Positions 51,191 to 60,652 of a stretch of 64,000 nucleotides of DNA are shown in pieces (within the stretch, counting starts at the first letter, position 1; the number at the start of each line of letters is the position of its first letter). Source of the DNA: Streptomyces agglomeratus (lineage in GTDB: Bacteria; Actinomycetota; Actinomycetes; Streptomycetales; Streptomycetaceae); the NCBI RefSeq assembly GCF_001746415.1, contig NZ_MEHJ01000001.1, positions 4,354,501-4,418,500 of the forward strand. The letters are read 5' to 3'. The position numbers and the translations under genes are program-made. The notes under the pieces are model-generated. The model saw only the letters and a list, made by a program, of their open reading frames with translations, was not told where the DNA came from and ran no database searches.

Positions 51191-51462
51191 GCGTCAACGT
51201 CCGCATTCCGACGATTCTCCGTACGTACACGGACGGCAAGGCCGAGGTCGCGGCCGAGGGCGCGACCCTCGCCGAGGTCATCGCCGACCTGGAGAAGAAC
51301 CACGCGGGCATCGCGGCCCGTGTCCTGGACGACCAGGGCAAGCTGCGGCGCTTCGTCAACGTGTACGTGAACGACGACGACGTGCGCTTCGAGCAGGGCC
51401 TGGAGACGGCCACGCCCGACGGCGCCGGCGTCTCGATCATCCCGGCCGTCGCCGGAGGCTGA
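51187..51462 (+). CDS. ThiS/MoaD-like sulfur-carrier protein
   Basis: A 91-residue ubiquitin-fold protein (MSVNVRIPTILRTYTDGKAE, beta-grasp with VNVYVNDDDVRFE) ending in the diglycine VAGG that becomes a thiocarboxylate for sulfur donation. It resembles CysO, the carrier used by CysM to make cysteine from O-phosphoserine. The start ATG overlaps the ThrC-like stop (ATGA) and the pair shares the SAM riboswitch. No E1-like ThiF/MoeB or Mec+ hydrolase is encoded nearby. A terminator follows at 51492, so the operon has just two genes. Confidence 0.93.
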   Translation: MSVNVRIPTILRTYTDGKAEVAAEGATLAEVIADLEKNHAGIAARVLDDQGKLRRFVNVYVNDDDVRFEQGLETATPDGAGVSIIPAVAGG

Positions 51463-51491
51463 CCCGCCTCGCACCACCCCGTGTTACGCCG

Positions 51492-51526
51492 ATTGCCCCC
51501 TCCGCGATGAAAGCGGAGGGGGCAAT
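51492..51526 (+). terminator. Terminator of the thrC operon
   Basis: ATTGCCCCCTCCGC (51492-51505) pairs with its perfect complement at 51513-51526 around a seven-base loop. Confidence 0.9.
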
Positions 51527-51742
51527 TCTGCATGGTTGAGCGCGGTACAGTTGGGGAAGCCCCCTCCTCTGCCTGTGCCCGGCGCATATGAGAATGCGTC
51601 CCCGCGCGACAAGAAGCAGCCAAAGTGCCGGACCTAATTGCCGCTCATGTGTGCTTTGTCCGGCCCGACTTGCCCTGGAAATCGGGGAATTACTCTCTTT
51701 CGCGTGTTCCGCCATGCCCAGATTTCTCGTCCGATTGACCTG

Positions 51743-51886
51743 TTGCAGAGGGCAGTTGGGCGGATACATTCAGCCGCGGTCGACGCGTTCCGGCGCACGC
51801 CCTCTCCTGTCGGAGGGTGGAGGAGTCTGACCCAGGACCCGCGAAGTGCGGTCCTGTGCAAGGGCCAGAAATAGGGGAGTTAAGCC
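51743..51886 (+). promoter_or_regulatory. Promoter and long leader of the cold-shock gene
   Basis: TTGCAG (51743-51748), a 16-base spacer and TACATT (51765-51770) make a promoter about 116 bases before the ATG. The resulting leader of about 110 nucleotides contains CAGGACCCGC/GCGGTCCTG (51833-51856, one bulge), a hairpin. Long structured leaders are typical of cold-shock mRNAs. The stretch 51527-51742 is less GC-rich but shows no gene. Confidence 0.55.
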
Positions 51887-52090
51887 ATGGCTCAGGGCAC
51901 CGTCAAGTGGTTCAACGCGGAGAAGGGGTACGGCTTCATCGCGGTCGACGGTGGTGCGGATGTTTTCGTCCACTACAGCGCGATCCAGATGGACGGGTAC
52001 CGCACCCTTGAAGAAGGTCAGCGAGTCGAGTTCGAGATCTCGCAGGGCCAGAAGGGTCCGCAGGCGGACATGGTCAAGCTCGCCGTCTGA
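51887..52090 (+). CDS. cspA: Cold-shock-domain protein
   Basis: A 67-residue OB-fold nucleic-acid-binding protein, the normal CspA length. RNP1 is KGYGFI (residues 13-18) and RNP2 is VFVHYSAI (residues 26-33); [20 protein letters not shown] is the family's opening. It binds single-stranded RNA and DNA as a chaperone. GGGGAG lies seven bases before ATG. Preceded by a long leader and followed by a terminator; adjacent to groEL, another stress gene. Confidence 0.97.
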   Translation: MAQGTVKWFNAEKGYGFIAVDGGADVFVHYSAIQMDGYRTLEEGQRVEFEISQGQKGPQADMVKLAV

Positions 52091-52124
52091 TCCCGGCGCG
52101 ATCGGCCACCGACGCACTCACGCA

Positions 52125-52162
52125 TGAAGGGCCTGTACCCCACACCGGGTACAGGCCCTTCA
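52125..52162 (+). terminator. Terminator of the cold-shock gene
   Basis: TGAAGGGCCTGTACCC (52125-52140) pairs perfectly with 52147-52162 over a six-base loop. Confidence 0.92.
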
Positions 52163-52209
52163 CGCGTGCCGCGTTCCGTTCGGACGCCTGTCCACATCCG
52201 AGGGGGACG

Positions 52210-52236
52210 CTTGCACTCGAAGGGGTCGAGTGCTAA
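52210..52236. promoter_or_regulatory. CIRCE element 1 (HrcA operator)
   Basis: CTTGCACTC-N9-GAGTGCTAA; consensus TTAGCACTC-N9-GAGTGCTAA with the right half perfect. It is 170 bases before groEL. Confidence 0.9.
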
Positions 52237-52245
52237 TCATTGGCG

Positions 52246-54028
<1,783 letters not shown>

Positions 54029-54060
54029 TCCTCACGGATCGGCTGTTCAGCTGTACGGAC

Positions 54061-54098
54061 CGAGGGCGGCATCCCCTGCGAGGGGGATGCCGCCCTCG
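54061..54098 (+). terminator. groEL terminator
   Basis: CGAGGGCGGCATCCCC (54061-54076) pairs with the complement 54083-54098 over a six-base loop. Confidence 0.93.
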
Positions 54099-54127
54099 GG
54101 CGTTCCCGGCGTTCCTGATCCGGGATG

Positions 54128-54146
54128 TGAATACACTTAGTATTCA
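54128..54146. promoter_or_regulatory. AT-rich 7-bp dyad before the subtilase
   Basis: TGAATAC-ACTTA-GTATTCA, a perfect dyad in a locally AT-rich patch, centred about 30 bases upstream of the frame start. Candidate operator. Confidence 0.5.
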
Positions 54147-54164
54147 AACCACCGCACTGAGTGA

Positions 54165-55376
54165 TTGCGCTTGATCGTTTCTGCATGGTGCCATCGTGAC
54201 CACGCCGAACCCCATGAGATCGCCCTCGCGGCCGCCGTCACGGCTGTCCTGGCGACAGTAGGCCCGTTGTCCGCCTCCGCGACGCAGGCTGCCCGTTCCG
54301 CCCCCGCCCCGCTCAGACTCGTGGATCAGGCCGTGCCCGGTCAGTACCTCGTCGAGATGAAGCCCACGTCCGACGTCGCCAAGGTGGCGACCCAGGTCGG
54401 CGTGACGCCGCTGTTCAGTTTCAAGAAGGTCATGCACGGCTTCGCCGCCAAGCTCACGGACGATCAGCTGACCCGGGTGCGGGCCGATCCGAACGTGGCG
54501 GCCGTGGAGCAGGACGCCAAGGTCACCGTGTCCGGGCCCGCTGGGTCATGGGGCCTCGACCGGATCGACCAGCACGCCCTGCCGCTCGACAACCAGTTCA
54601 CCGCCACGGCGACCGGCGCCGGGGGAATCGCCTACATCCTCGACACGGGCATCGACTACAGCCACACGGAGTTCGCGGGGCGCGCGAGGTCCGGGTTCGA
54701 CGCCTTCCCGGGCGAGGGGCGCCTGGGGCGGGACTGCCAGGGCCACGGCACCCATGTGGCGGGCACGGTGGGAGGCGCGACGTACGGCGTCGCGCGCGAG
54801 GCACAGCTCTACAGCGTCCGGGTCATGAACTGCGAGGGCACCGGCAGCAACGCCACGGTCATCGCCGGGCTCGACTGGGCGGCCTCGCACGCCGCCGAGG
54901 ACCCCGACAGGCCGGCCGTACTCAACGCATCGCTCGGCGGTCCCAAGTCGGAGCAGGTGAACGCTGCCGCCACCAAGCTCGCGGCCAGTGGCGTCCTGCC
55001 CGTGATGGCGGCCGGCAACGACGCGAAGGACGCCTGCGACGTCTCCCCGGCGTCCGCCGAAGGGGTGGTCACGGTCGCCGCGTCCGACCACGCCGACGCG
55101 GAGGCGCCCTTCTCCAACCGCGGCTCGTGCGTGGAGGTCTACGCGCCGGGCACCAAGATCGTCTCGGCGAAGCTCGGCGGCGGAAGCGTCGCTCTCGACG
55201 GCACGTCCATGGCCTCTCCCCACGTGGCCGGGACGGCCCTGCTCTACAACAGCACCAACGCGTCGGCCACCTCGGAGCAGATCGCGAGCTGGCTCGACAC
55301 CACCTCGACCAAGGACGCATTGTCGGGCGTCACCCCGGGCACGCCCAACAAGCTCCTCTTCACAGGCGGTCTCTGA
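54165..55376 (+). CDS. S8 serine protease (subtilase), N-terminus doubtful
   Basis: An extracellular-type protease of about 400 residues. An inhibitor I9-like propeptide (PGQYLVEMKPTSDVAKVATQ to VAAVEQDAKVTVSG) precedes the catalytic domain with the triad: Asp in YILDTGIDYSHTEF, His in CQGHGTHVAGTVGG, Ser in LDGTSMASPHVAGTALL, and the oxyanion Asn in MAAGND. The N-terminus is odd: the best hydrophobic signal core (ALAAAVTAVLATVGPLSASA) is preceded in frame by IVSAWCHRDHAEPHE with no Arg-rich n-region and only TTG starts, whereas ATG AGA (54214) in the neighbouring frame would give a good start; one missing base near 54220 would join them. No ribosome site is obvious. Confidence 0.8.
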   Translation: MRLIVSAWCHRDHAEPHEIALAAAVTAVLATVGPLSASATQAARSAPAPLRLVDQAVPGQYLVEMKPTSDVAKVATQVGVTPLFSFKKVMHGFAAKLTDDQLTRVRADPNVAAVEQDAKVTVSGPAGSWGLDRIDQHALPLDNQFTATATGAGGIAYILDTGIDYSHTEFAGRARSGFDAFPGEGRLGRDCQGHGTHVAGTVGGATYGVAREAQLYSVRVMNCEGTGSNATVIAGLDWAASHAAEDPDRPAVLNASLGGPKSEQVNAAATKLAASGVLPVMAAGNDAKDACDVSPASAEGVVTVAASDHADAEAPFSNRGSCVEVYAPGTKIVSAKLGGGSVALDGTSMASPHVAGTALLYNSTNASATSEQIASWLDTTSTKDALSGVTPGTPNKLLFTGGL

Positions 55377-55388
55377 CCCCTGCGGCAG

Positions 55389-55431
55389 CCGCCTGTCCTC
55401 CGCCCCCGAACGTGGGGTGGAGGACAGGCGG
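55389..55431. terminator. Bidirectional terminator
   Basis: CCGCCTGTCCTCCGCCCC (55389-55406) pairs with 55414-55431 with one mismatch, between the convergent subtilase and DUF397 genes. Confidence 0.85.
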
Positions 55432-55449
55432 TCGTCGTTTCCGGTCCGG

Positions 55450-55713
55450 CTACCGCCGCTTGAGATCCGCGACGAAGGCGGACCAGGCGGCGGCGGGGAA
55501 CACGAGCGCCGGGCCTTCGGGGTTCTTGGAGTCTCGGACAGGGACGGCGTGGGGGTGTCCGTCGGACACTTCGAGGCAGTCGCCGCCGCTGCCGTCGCTG
55601 TAGGTGGACTTGCGCCAGGTGGCGACCTCAAGGCAGTTGCCGCCGTCTCCGCCGCTGTAGCTGGACTTGTGCCAGGTCGCCGTGGACAGGTCGTACTCAG
55701 GGCTGGTTCTCAT
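55450..55713 (-). CDS. DUF397 protein with two repeat units
   Basis: An 87-residue protein containing the DUF397 signature twice: ATWHKSSYSGGDGGNCLEVA and ATWRKSTYSDGSGGDCLEVS, followed by the single complete C-terminal half VPVRDSKNPEGPALVFPAAA. The duplication of the first half is easily seen. DUF397 proteins are small partners of XRE/DUF5753 regulators in Streptomyces gene families related to whiJ/bldB. The start overlaps the upstream regulator stop by 17 bases, so translation is coupled. Confidence 0.92.
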   Translation of the reverse strand: MRTSPEYDLSTATWHKSSYSGGDGGNCLEVATWRKSTYSDGSGGDCLEVSDGHPHAVPVRDSKNPEGPALVFPAAAWSAFVADLKRR

Positions 55714-56536
55714 GCGCGTAATCCTCCGCCACTGATGCGATCAGAGCCAGGGATTCCTTGGGGGACAGTGCCATGGCCCTGACCAGATCGTAGGTCAGTT
55801 CGTAGCGGGCGACGGTGGCCGGATCGTCCTCCAACTGGCCTGTGCCCAGACCTTCGAGGTAGGCGAGAGGGGGCGCGTCCTCGAACCCCATCAGTTTGAT
55901 GCCGCCGTCCATCGCCGCATGCGCCCCCGCCCCGAACGGCAGCACCTGCGCGATGATGCGGTGGCGGCGGACCATCGCCGCCAGGTGGTTCAGCGCCTGC
56001 GCCATCTCCGCGGGCTCGCCCACCTTCCGGCGCAGTACCGCCTCGTCCAGCACCGTCCACAACAGCGGCTTTGTTGGGTCGTCGAGGAGATGCGCGCGCT
56101 CCAGCCTCGCCGCCACCAGTTCGTCGATCACCTCTTCGGCGGCTGTCGGCTGGTACGCGCGGAAGATCGCCCTCGCGTACGGTTCCGTCTGCAACAGGCC
56201 GGGGATCAGGAGCGGCGCGTACTCCTTGATCGCCGTCGCGATCGCTTCCGCCTCGGCCGCCTCCGCGAAGTGGTCCGGGTACTTCGACTTCGTGGACGCC
56301 TTGCAGTTCCGTTCGAAGAAGCCGCCCGTTCCCAAGATCTCGTCTATCTTCGCGGCGTACTCCGGCATCATCCGGCGCGTTCCCGCCTCCAGCTGGCCGA
56401 TGAACGAGCCGCTCACGAAGAGTGGCCGGCCGAGTTCCTCCTGGGTGAGGCCCTCCTTCTCGCGCGCGTGGCGCAGTTCCGCGCCGAGCAGGGCGCGGGG
56501 TGAGGAGGAAGGGTCGAGGTCCTTCGGACCGGGCAT
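55697..56536 (-). CDS. XRE-family regulator with DUF5753 domain
   Basis: A 279-residue protein: N-terminal helix-turn-helix_XRE (ALLGAELRHAREKEGLTQEE, SGSFIGQLEAGTRRM, about residues 14-70) and a C-terminal DUF5753 domain (IPGLLQTEPYARAIFRAYQP, RQ-type ERAHLLDDPTKPLLWTVLDE, VLPFGAGAHAAMDGG). These proteins act with a DUF397 partner, here the overlapping downstream gene. They usually control development or antibiotic genes. The divergent upstream gene pair shares a 10-bp dyad in the gap, a likely operator. Confidence 0.9.
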   Translation of the reverse strand: MPGPKDLDPSSSPRALLGAELRHAREKEGLTQEELGRPLFVSGSFIGQLEAGTRRMMPEYAAKIDEILGTGGFFERNCKASTKSKYPDHFAEAAEAEAIATAIKEYAPLLIPGLLQTEPYARAIFRAYQPTAAEEVIDELVAARLERAHLLDDPTKPLLWTVLDEAVLRRKVGEPAEMAQALNHLAAMVRRHRIIAQVLPFGAGAHAAMDGGIKLMGFEDAPPLAYLEGLGTGQLEDDPATVARYELTYDLVRAMALSPKESLALIASVAEDYAHENQP

Positions 56537-56604
56537 GGCAACTCCCTGTCGTACATACGGGGTTGTTGGGCCGTCTTCACTGTTCAGGCTAGTGCTCTTT
56601 CGGA

Positions 56605-56637
56605 CACGCTGTGTGAGGAAAGCGAATACACAGCGTG
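56605..56637. promoter_or_regulatory. 10-bp inverted repeat in the divergent gap
   Basis: CACGCTGTGT (56605-56614) and ACACAGCGTG (56628-56637) are perfect 10-base arms around 13 bases. The dyad lies between the leftward XRE gene start (56536) and the rightward start (56653), the expected place for the operator of the XRE regulator. Confidence 0.6.
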
Positions 56638-56652
56638 CGGAGGTACCTGGTC

Positions 56653-56868
56653 ATGGTGGTGCGATCGTCGGAGCGGCTGCGGGCCGCGGAAGAGGTGGTG
56701 GCCCAGTTGCGGGAGGGGCTCGGGGTGGTCGCGGTGACGCTGCCGTCGCTGCGGGTGGACGTGGTGTCGCTGGCGAGCGAGGCGCCGTATCCGCTGGTCG
56801 ACCTGGGGCGATGCAATCTGGACACGGCGATGCGGCTCGCCGCCGTACTTCAGGGGCTCAAGCCGTGA
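56653..56868 (+). CDS. Small conserved-type protein, unknown
   Basis: A 71-residue protein: MVVRSSERLRAAEEVVAQLR, then VVAVTLPSLRVDVVSLASEA and GRCNLDTAMRLAAVLQ. It has no signal or membrane segment and no recognised domain. GGAGG nine bases upstream supports ATG 56653 over GTG 56635. It overlaps the next gene by four bases (GTGA), so the two are co-translated. Confidence 0.75.
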   Translation: MVVRSSERLRAAEEVVAQLREGLGVVAVTLPSLRVDVVSLASEAPYPLVDLGRCNLDTAMRLAAVLQGLKP

Positions 56869-57086
56869 CCGACGGCGAGCCGCCCGCGACGGGGGCGTAC
56901 GCCGTGGATGTCCGGGACGGGCGGGTGGGCCGGGTGATGGGCCGTGTGGGTACTTACGTACAGCTACGGCCGCCCGGTGGGGGCAAGGAGTGGGACTGCC
57001 CGCCGGAGGACGTGCGGGCGGCTCCGAGCGGGGAGGTGCTCAGGGCGCGCGTGCGGGAGATCAACGCGCAGGGCCGGCTGCCGTGA
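56865..57086 (+). CDS. Small protein coupled to the preceding gene, unknown
   Basis: A 73-residue protein beginning at GTG 56865 inside the previous stop: TDGEPPATGAYAVDVRDGRV and GTYVQLRPPGGGKEWDCPPE, with a WDCPPEDVR motif near residues 43-51. The fold is probably a small beta-barrel (RVGRVMGRVGTYVQLRP). Proteins with this WDCPP-type pattern recur next to XRE/DUF397 loci in Streptomyces as I recall; no function is known. Confidence 0.75.
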   Translation: MTDGEPPATGAYAVDVRDGRVGRVMGRVGTYVQLRPPGGGKEWDCPPEDVRAAPSGEVLRARVREINAQGRLP

Positions 57087-57100
57087 CATGCCGCGCGAAA

Positions 57101-57139
57101 AGGGCGGCACCCCCTGCCGGTTCGCGGGGGTGCCGCCCT
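57101..57139. terminator. Bidirectional terminator
   Basis: AGGGCGGCACCCCC (57101-57114) pairs with GGGGGTGCCGCCCT (57126-57139). It lies between the rightward gene ending at 57086 and the leftward gene ending at 57168. Confidence 0.9.
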
Positions 57140-57167
57140 CGGGCCCTCGGGGCCGGTGGACGCGGCG

Positions 57168-58844
57168 TCAGCGCACGTCGACGTAGTCCGTCCCCGACGT
57201 GCTGTTGAAGTGCTTGCTGTCACCGGCGTGGCGGAAGGTCCAGGTGCCGTCCTTGACGGCCTTGGTCTTCAGCGTGATTCTGCCGTTCGACGCGGGCCGG
57301 CCCCAGGTGACGTACGACCACTTGGTGGAGCCCTTGGCCTTGAAGTACAGGTCGACGGCCCTGCCCTGGTACGCCTTCCAGCCGCTCCCGGCCTTCTCCT
57401 GGAGCACGCCGCTCACCGTGACCGTCCCGCCCTTCGTCACCGGCTCGGGACCGGCGTTCACGGAGGTCACGCGGGTCGCGGTGCGGGTGAGGAGGTGGGA
57501 GGGGCCGAAGCTCTCGGTGTAGGCGTCGGTGGCCGGGTGGTGCACCCGGTAGTGGCCGCCGGTGCTGCCCTTGACCGACCGGGAGAACTCGCCGGTCCAG
57601 TACGCGGTCTTCGCCGACGCCACCTTCTTCCAGCCGGTCCTGCCGTCCTTGGAGTGCTCCAGCTGTACGGGCTCTTCGCTGAAGGCCGCTCCCCGGTCGT
57701 AGACGGCGGCGAGCGCTCCGGTGACGGTCACGAGGCCGTCCGCGGCCAGGGTGGAACGTACGCCTCGGACCGCCGATTCGGCCGGTACGGCGAGCTTCCC
57801 GCTCGCCTCCCCGCTGACGTAGAACTCGGCGGCCCGCGCACTCCAGCCGCTCAGGCTGAGTCCGGTGGGACCGGTGAGCCCGGCGGTGAAGCGGCCGTCG
57901 GCGTCCGTCCTGACGGTCTTGTGCGTCGCATGGCCCGCGCCGCCGTTCAGGAAGCCGACGCGTATGTCGGTCCCTTCGACGGGCGTGTTCGCGGTGCCGT
58001 GCGTCACCCGGCCGGTGATGGTGGCCGATGCGCCGGGCAGCAGGCGCGTCCTGTCGGACTTGGCGGTGATCTTCACGGGGTACGGCGTGATGGTCAGGCC
58101 CTCGTACGTGGTGGACGAGCCGTGCGCCGTCGCGGTGTCCGCCGTGTGTGTGGCCCTGAAGTTCGCCCAGTCCCGGATGTCGATCTCCGGGCTCGTCACG
58201 GCGCCCGAGCCGTCCGTCACGGCGGTCACCGCGACGGGGTCCGGCGTGTCGCCCGTGTACGTACGGACGAAGGTGACCGTGGCGTCTTTGAGCGGCACCA
58301 GGTCGCCGCTGCCGGGCTGTTCGCCCATGAGGGTGGTCCGCAGTCGCACCCTGGGGTTCTCACGGCTCGGGGTGTTCTCCTGCTTCAGCTCACCGAGCCT
58401 GGGGGTGAGGGTGAAGTCGAGTACGCCCGCGTCCTGGCGGGTGGTCGTGTTGCCCTTGCTGTCCTTGGCGGTCACGTCGATGGCGTACCGGCCGAGAGCG
58501 GGGACGGCCCCCTGGTCCTCGGTGAGCTTGAGCACCGCGCTCTCGGGGACCCGGAACCGGCCCTTGTCCCAGGACTGTTCGGCCAGCGCGGGGATTTCGG
58601 TGACGACGTCGGAGCCGCTGCGGACCCGCGCGGAGACGGAGACGATGTCGGCCCCGGTGGCGTCGGTCCAGGCGTTGACGGAGAAGAGGCCGCGCTGTGC
58701 GCCGTCGGTGACGGCACGGCCGATGCCGACGGGCGCCGGGTCGGCGAAGGCCGTGCCCGCGCCGAGGAAGACCGTGCCCGTGGTCAGCAGCGCGGTGGTG
58801 GCGATCAGGGAGACCGTGCGGGTGAGTGCGCGCTCAGCGGACAT
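57168..58844 (-). CDS. Secreted Ig-like multidomain protein (copy 2)
   Basis: A 558-residue exported protein. Signal peptide ALTRTVSLIATTALLTTGTV, cleavage near AFA (residue 36). The mature part is a chain of Ig/beta-sandwich modules with phrases such as TITGRVTHGTANTPVEGTDI, VTVTGALAAVYDRGAAFSEE and VTVSGVLQEKAGSGWKAYQG, ending in SYVTWGRPASNGRITLKTK and FRHAGDSKHFNSTSGTDYVD. This is the extracellular-adhesin type, with no catalytic motif. The start overlaps the upstream paralogue's stop by 11 bases, so the pair is co-translated; the C-terminal module matches the paralogue's (WKAYQG/WKAYGG, DSKHF/DAKHF). Confidence 0.88.
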   Translation of the reverse strand: MSAERALTRTVSLIATTALLTTGTVFLGAGTAFADPAPVGIGRAVTDGAQRGLFSVNAWTDATGADIVSVSARVRSGSDVVTEIPALAEQSWDKGRFRVPESAVLKLTEDQGAVPALGRYAIDVTAKDSKGNTTTRQDAGVLDFTLTPRLGELKQENTPSRENPRVRLRTTLMGEQPGSGDLVPLKDATVTFVRTYTGDTPDPVAVTAVTDGSGAVTSPEIDIRDWANFRATHTADTATAHGSSTTYEGLTITPYPVKITAKSDRTRLLPGASATITGRVTHGTANTPVEGTDIRVGFLNGGAGHATHKTVRTDADGRFTAGLTGPTGLSLSGWSARAAEFYVSGEASGKLAVPAESAVRGVRSTLAADGLVTVTGALAAVYDRGAAFSEEPVQLEHSKDGRTGWKKVASAKTAYWTGEFSRSVKGSTGGHYRVHHPATDAYTESFGPSHLLTRTATRVTSVNAGPEPVTKGGTVTVSGVLQEKAGSGWKAYQGRAVDLYFKAKGSTKWSYVTWGRPASNGRITLKTKAVKDGTWTFRHAGDSKHFNSTSGTDYVDVR

Positions 58845-60543
58845 TGACGTACACCTTCTTGGACTCGGCGTAGAAGTGCTTGGCGTCGGGTTCCAGGACC
58901 ACGACCCAGTCGCCGTCCTCGTAACCCCTGCCCTTGAGGCTGTACTTGCCGCCGCTGCCGGTCCTGCCCTTGGCGACCCAGTACCACTGGTTCTGGCTCC
59001 GGGGCTTGAAGACCAGCGTGACCTTCGCTCCGCCGTACGCCTTCCACTTGCCGTCGAGGTGCCTCTGGAGAGAGCCCGACGCGGTGAAGGAGGCGTCCTG
59101 GGCCGGCCGGGTGTTGCTGACCTTGAAGGAGGCGAACCTGGTCGCCGTACGGCCGACCCGTACCGGCGCGGAGGTGCCGCCCAGGAAGCGGTCGGTCTCC
59201 GCGTGCGAGACGCGGTAGTACGAGCTGACGAACCCGCCGGTTTCCAGGGTGAAGGCACAGCCGCTGCCGTTGCCGTCGTACTGGGTGGTGCCCTTCTTCA
59301 GCTCGGCCCAGCCGTCACGGCCGTTCGTCGACGCCTGGAGCACGATCTTCTCGTTCTCGCAGTACGGGGCGGCGAACTTGCCGGTGGCGCGGAGCTTTCC
59401 GTACGCGTCGATGGAGATCTTCACGCCGGTGAACTTGAAGCGCTGCGGCACGGCGACCGAGCCGAGGGCCGACGGCGCCTCCTGGAGGAAGGCGCTCGGC
59501 CTGAGGAAGGTATGGACGTCGGTCGTACGGCCGGCCTTCGCTCCGTAGCCGAAGGTGCCGTCGGCGGCGGTCCTGCCGCTGCCCATGAGCCCGCGGACGG
59601 TGGTGCTGTTGTGGTCCGGGGCGTCGGAGGAGGACACCGCCGTCTCGCCGGCGAAGGGCTTCCAGCCGTCGGCCGTCAGCCGCTCGGCGCGGCCGGTGAC
59701 CCGTACCGAGTCCCCGGCGTGGACGCGCTTGGCACCGAGCTTCGCGGTGATCCGGTACCTGGTCCGCTCGATGCCGAGCGCGTCGACGCTCAGGGCCTCG
59801 TCGGGGTCGGTGTCGGCGGCCGGCTGGACGACGACGGCACCCACGCCGGTCATCGGGGCGACGGGTGTGGCGGTCAGCGAGAACGCGCCGTCGGCGTCCG
59901 TGGCGACGGTCGTCCTGACCGGCGTGTAGTGGCCGTTGCCGTTCAGGGTGTAGCGGATCTCCACCTTGGTGCCGGCGCGGGCCGGCGTGCGCTCGCCGGT
60001 GCGCGGGTCGTACGTCGTCGCCCTGCCCGTCAGGACGGCGGTGCGGTGGTCGTAGTCGAGCGACGCGCGGTCGAAGGCGGCGCGCTCGACGCCGGTGCGG
60101 AGCTTGTAGCTGTACGTACCGGCGTCCTGGCGGCGCTGGACCGTGCCGCCGGGCAGCCGGTAGGTCACGGCCACGGGGTAGTCGCCGAGGGCGGTGCCTT
60201 CGGGCAGGGCCGGGGCTTCGGCGGTGGCCCAGCCGTAGACGGAGCCGGTCGAGTTCCAGGTCAGGTCGTCGGTCGAGGCGAGCACCTGGGCGCCGGGCAG
60301 GTCCGACGCCAGGACGTCGACCTTGACCCACAGGGCATGGGCGGACAGGACGACGTTCAGCCGTCCGTCGTCGAAGGTGCTGATGCCGGTGATGTCCGCA
60401 GCGGGTGCGGCATGCGCGGCGGGGGCGGTCACCAGGGCGGGGACGGTCAGGCCCGCCGCGAGGGTGAAGACCGCTGCCGCGCGTACGACGGCGTGCGAGA
60501 CGCCATGCGTAACGGCATGCGAAAGAGGGCGCACTGGGCGCAA
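58834..60543 (-). CDS. Secreted Ig-like multidomain protein (copy 1)
   Basis: A protein of about 569 residues of the same kind as its downstream neighbour. Signal region SHAVVRAAAVFTLAAGLTVP, with AHA cleavage. It contains beta-sandwich modules (VERAAFDRASLDYDHRTAVL, LTGRATTYDPRTGERTPARA, VRVTGRAERLTADGWKPFAG) and the shared C-terminal unit with GKWKAYGGAKVTLVFKP and EPDAKHFYAESKKVYVNV. Start: TTG 60543 is preferred since GGGGGG is eight bases upstream; GTG 60534 and GTG 60582 are alternatives. No enzyme motif is seen. It heads a two-gene operon. Confidence 0.85.
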   Translation of the reverse strand: MRPVRPLSHAVTHGVSHAVVRAAAVFTLAAGLTVPALVTAPAAHAAPAADITGISTFDDGRLNVVLSAHALWVKVDVLASDLPGAQVLASTDDLTWNSTGSVYGWATAEAPALPEGTALGDYPVAVTYRLPGGTVQRRQDAGTYSYKLRTGVERAAFDRASLDYDHRTAVLTGRATTYDPRTGERTPARAGTKVEIRYTLNGNGHYTPVRTTVATDADGAFSLTATPVAPMTGVGAVVVQPAADTDPDEALSVDALGIERTRYRITAKLGAKRVHAGDSVRVTGRAERLTADGWKPFAGETAVSSSDAPDHNSTTVRGLMGSGRTAADGTFGYGAKAGRTTDVHTFLRPSAFLQEAPSALGSVAVPQRFKFTGVKISIDAYGKLRATGKFAAPYCENEKIVLQASTNGRDGWAELKKGTTQYDGNGSGCAFTLETGGFVSSYYRVSHAETDRFLGGTSAPVRVGRTATRFASFKVSNTRPAQDASFTASGSLQRHLDGKWKAYGGAKVTLVFKPRSQNQWYWVAKGRTGSGGKYSLKGRGYEDGDWVVVLEPDAKHFYAESKKVYVNVR

Positions 60544-60652
60544 GTACGGGACCCCCCACAGGTCAAATGGCGGCGTCGGCAACCCGGAAAAACATTCCGG
60601 AAGAAGGGGCGACGCCCGCGAGACGATCCAATGATCGCGTCAGCGCAGAATA

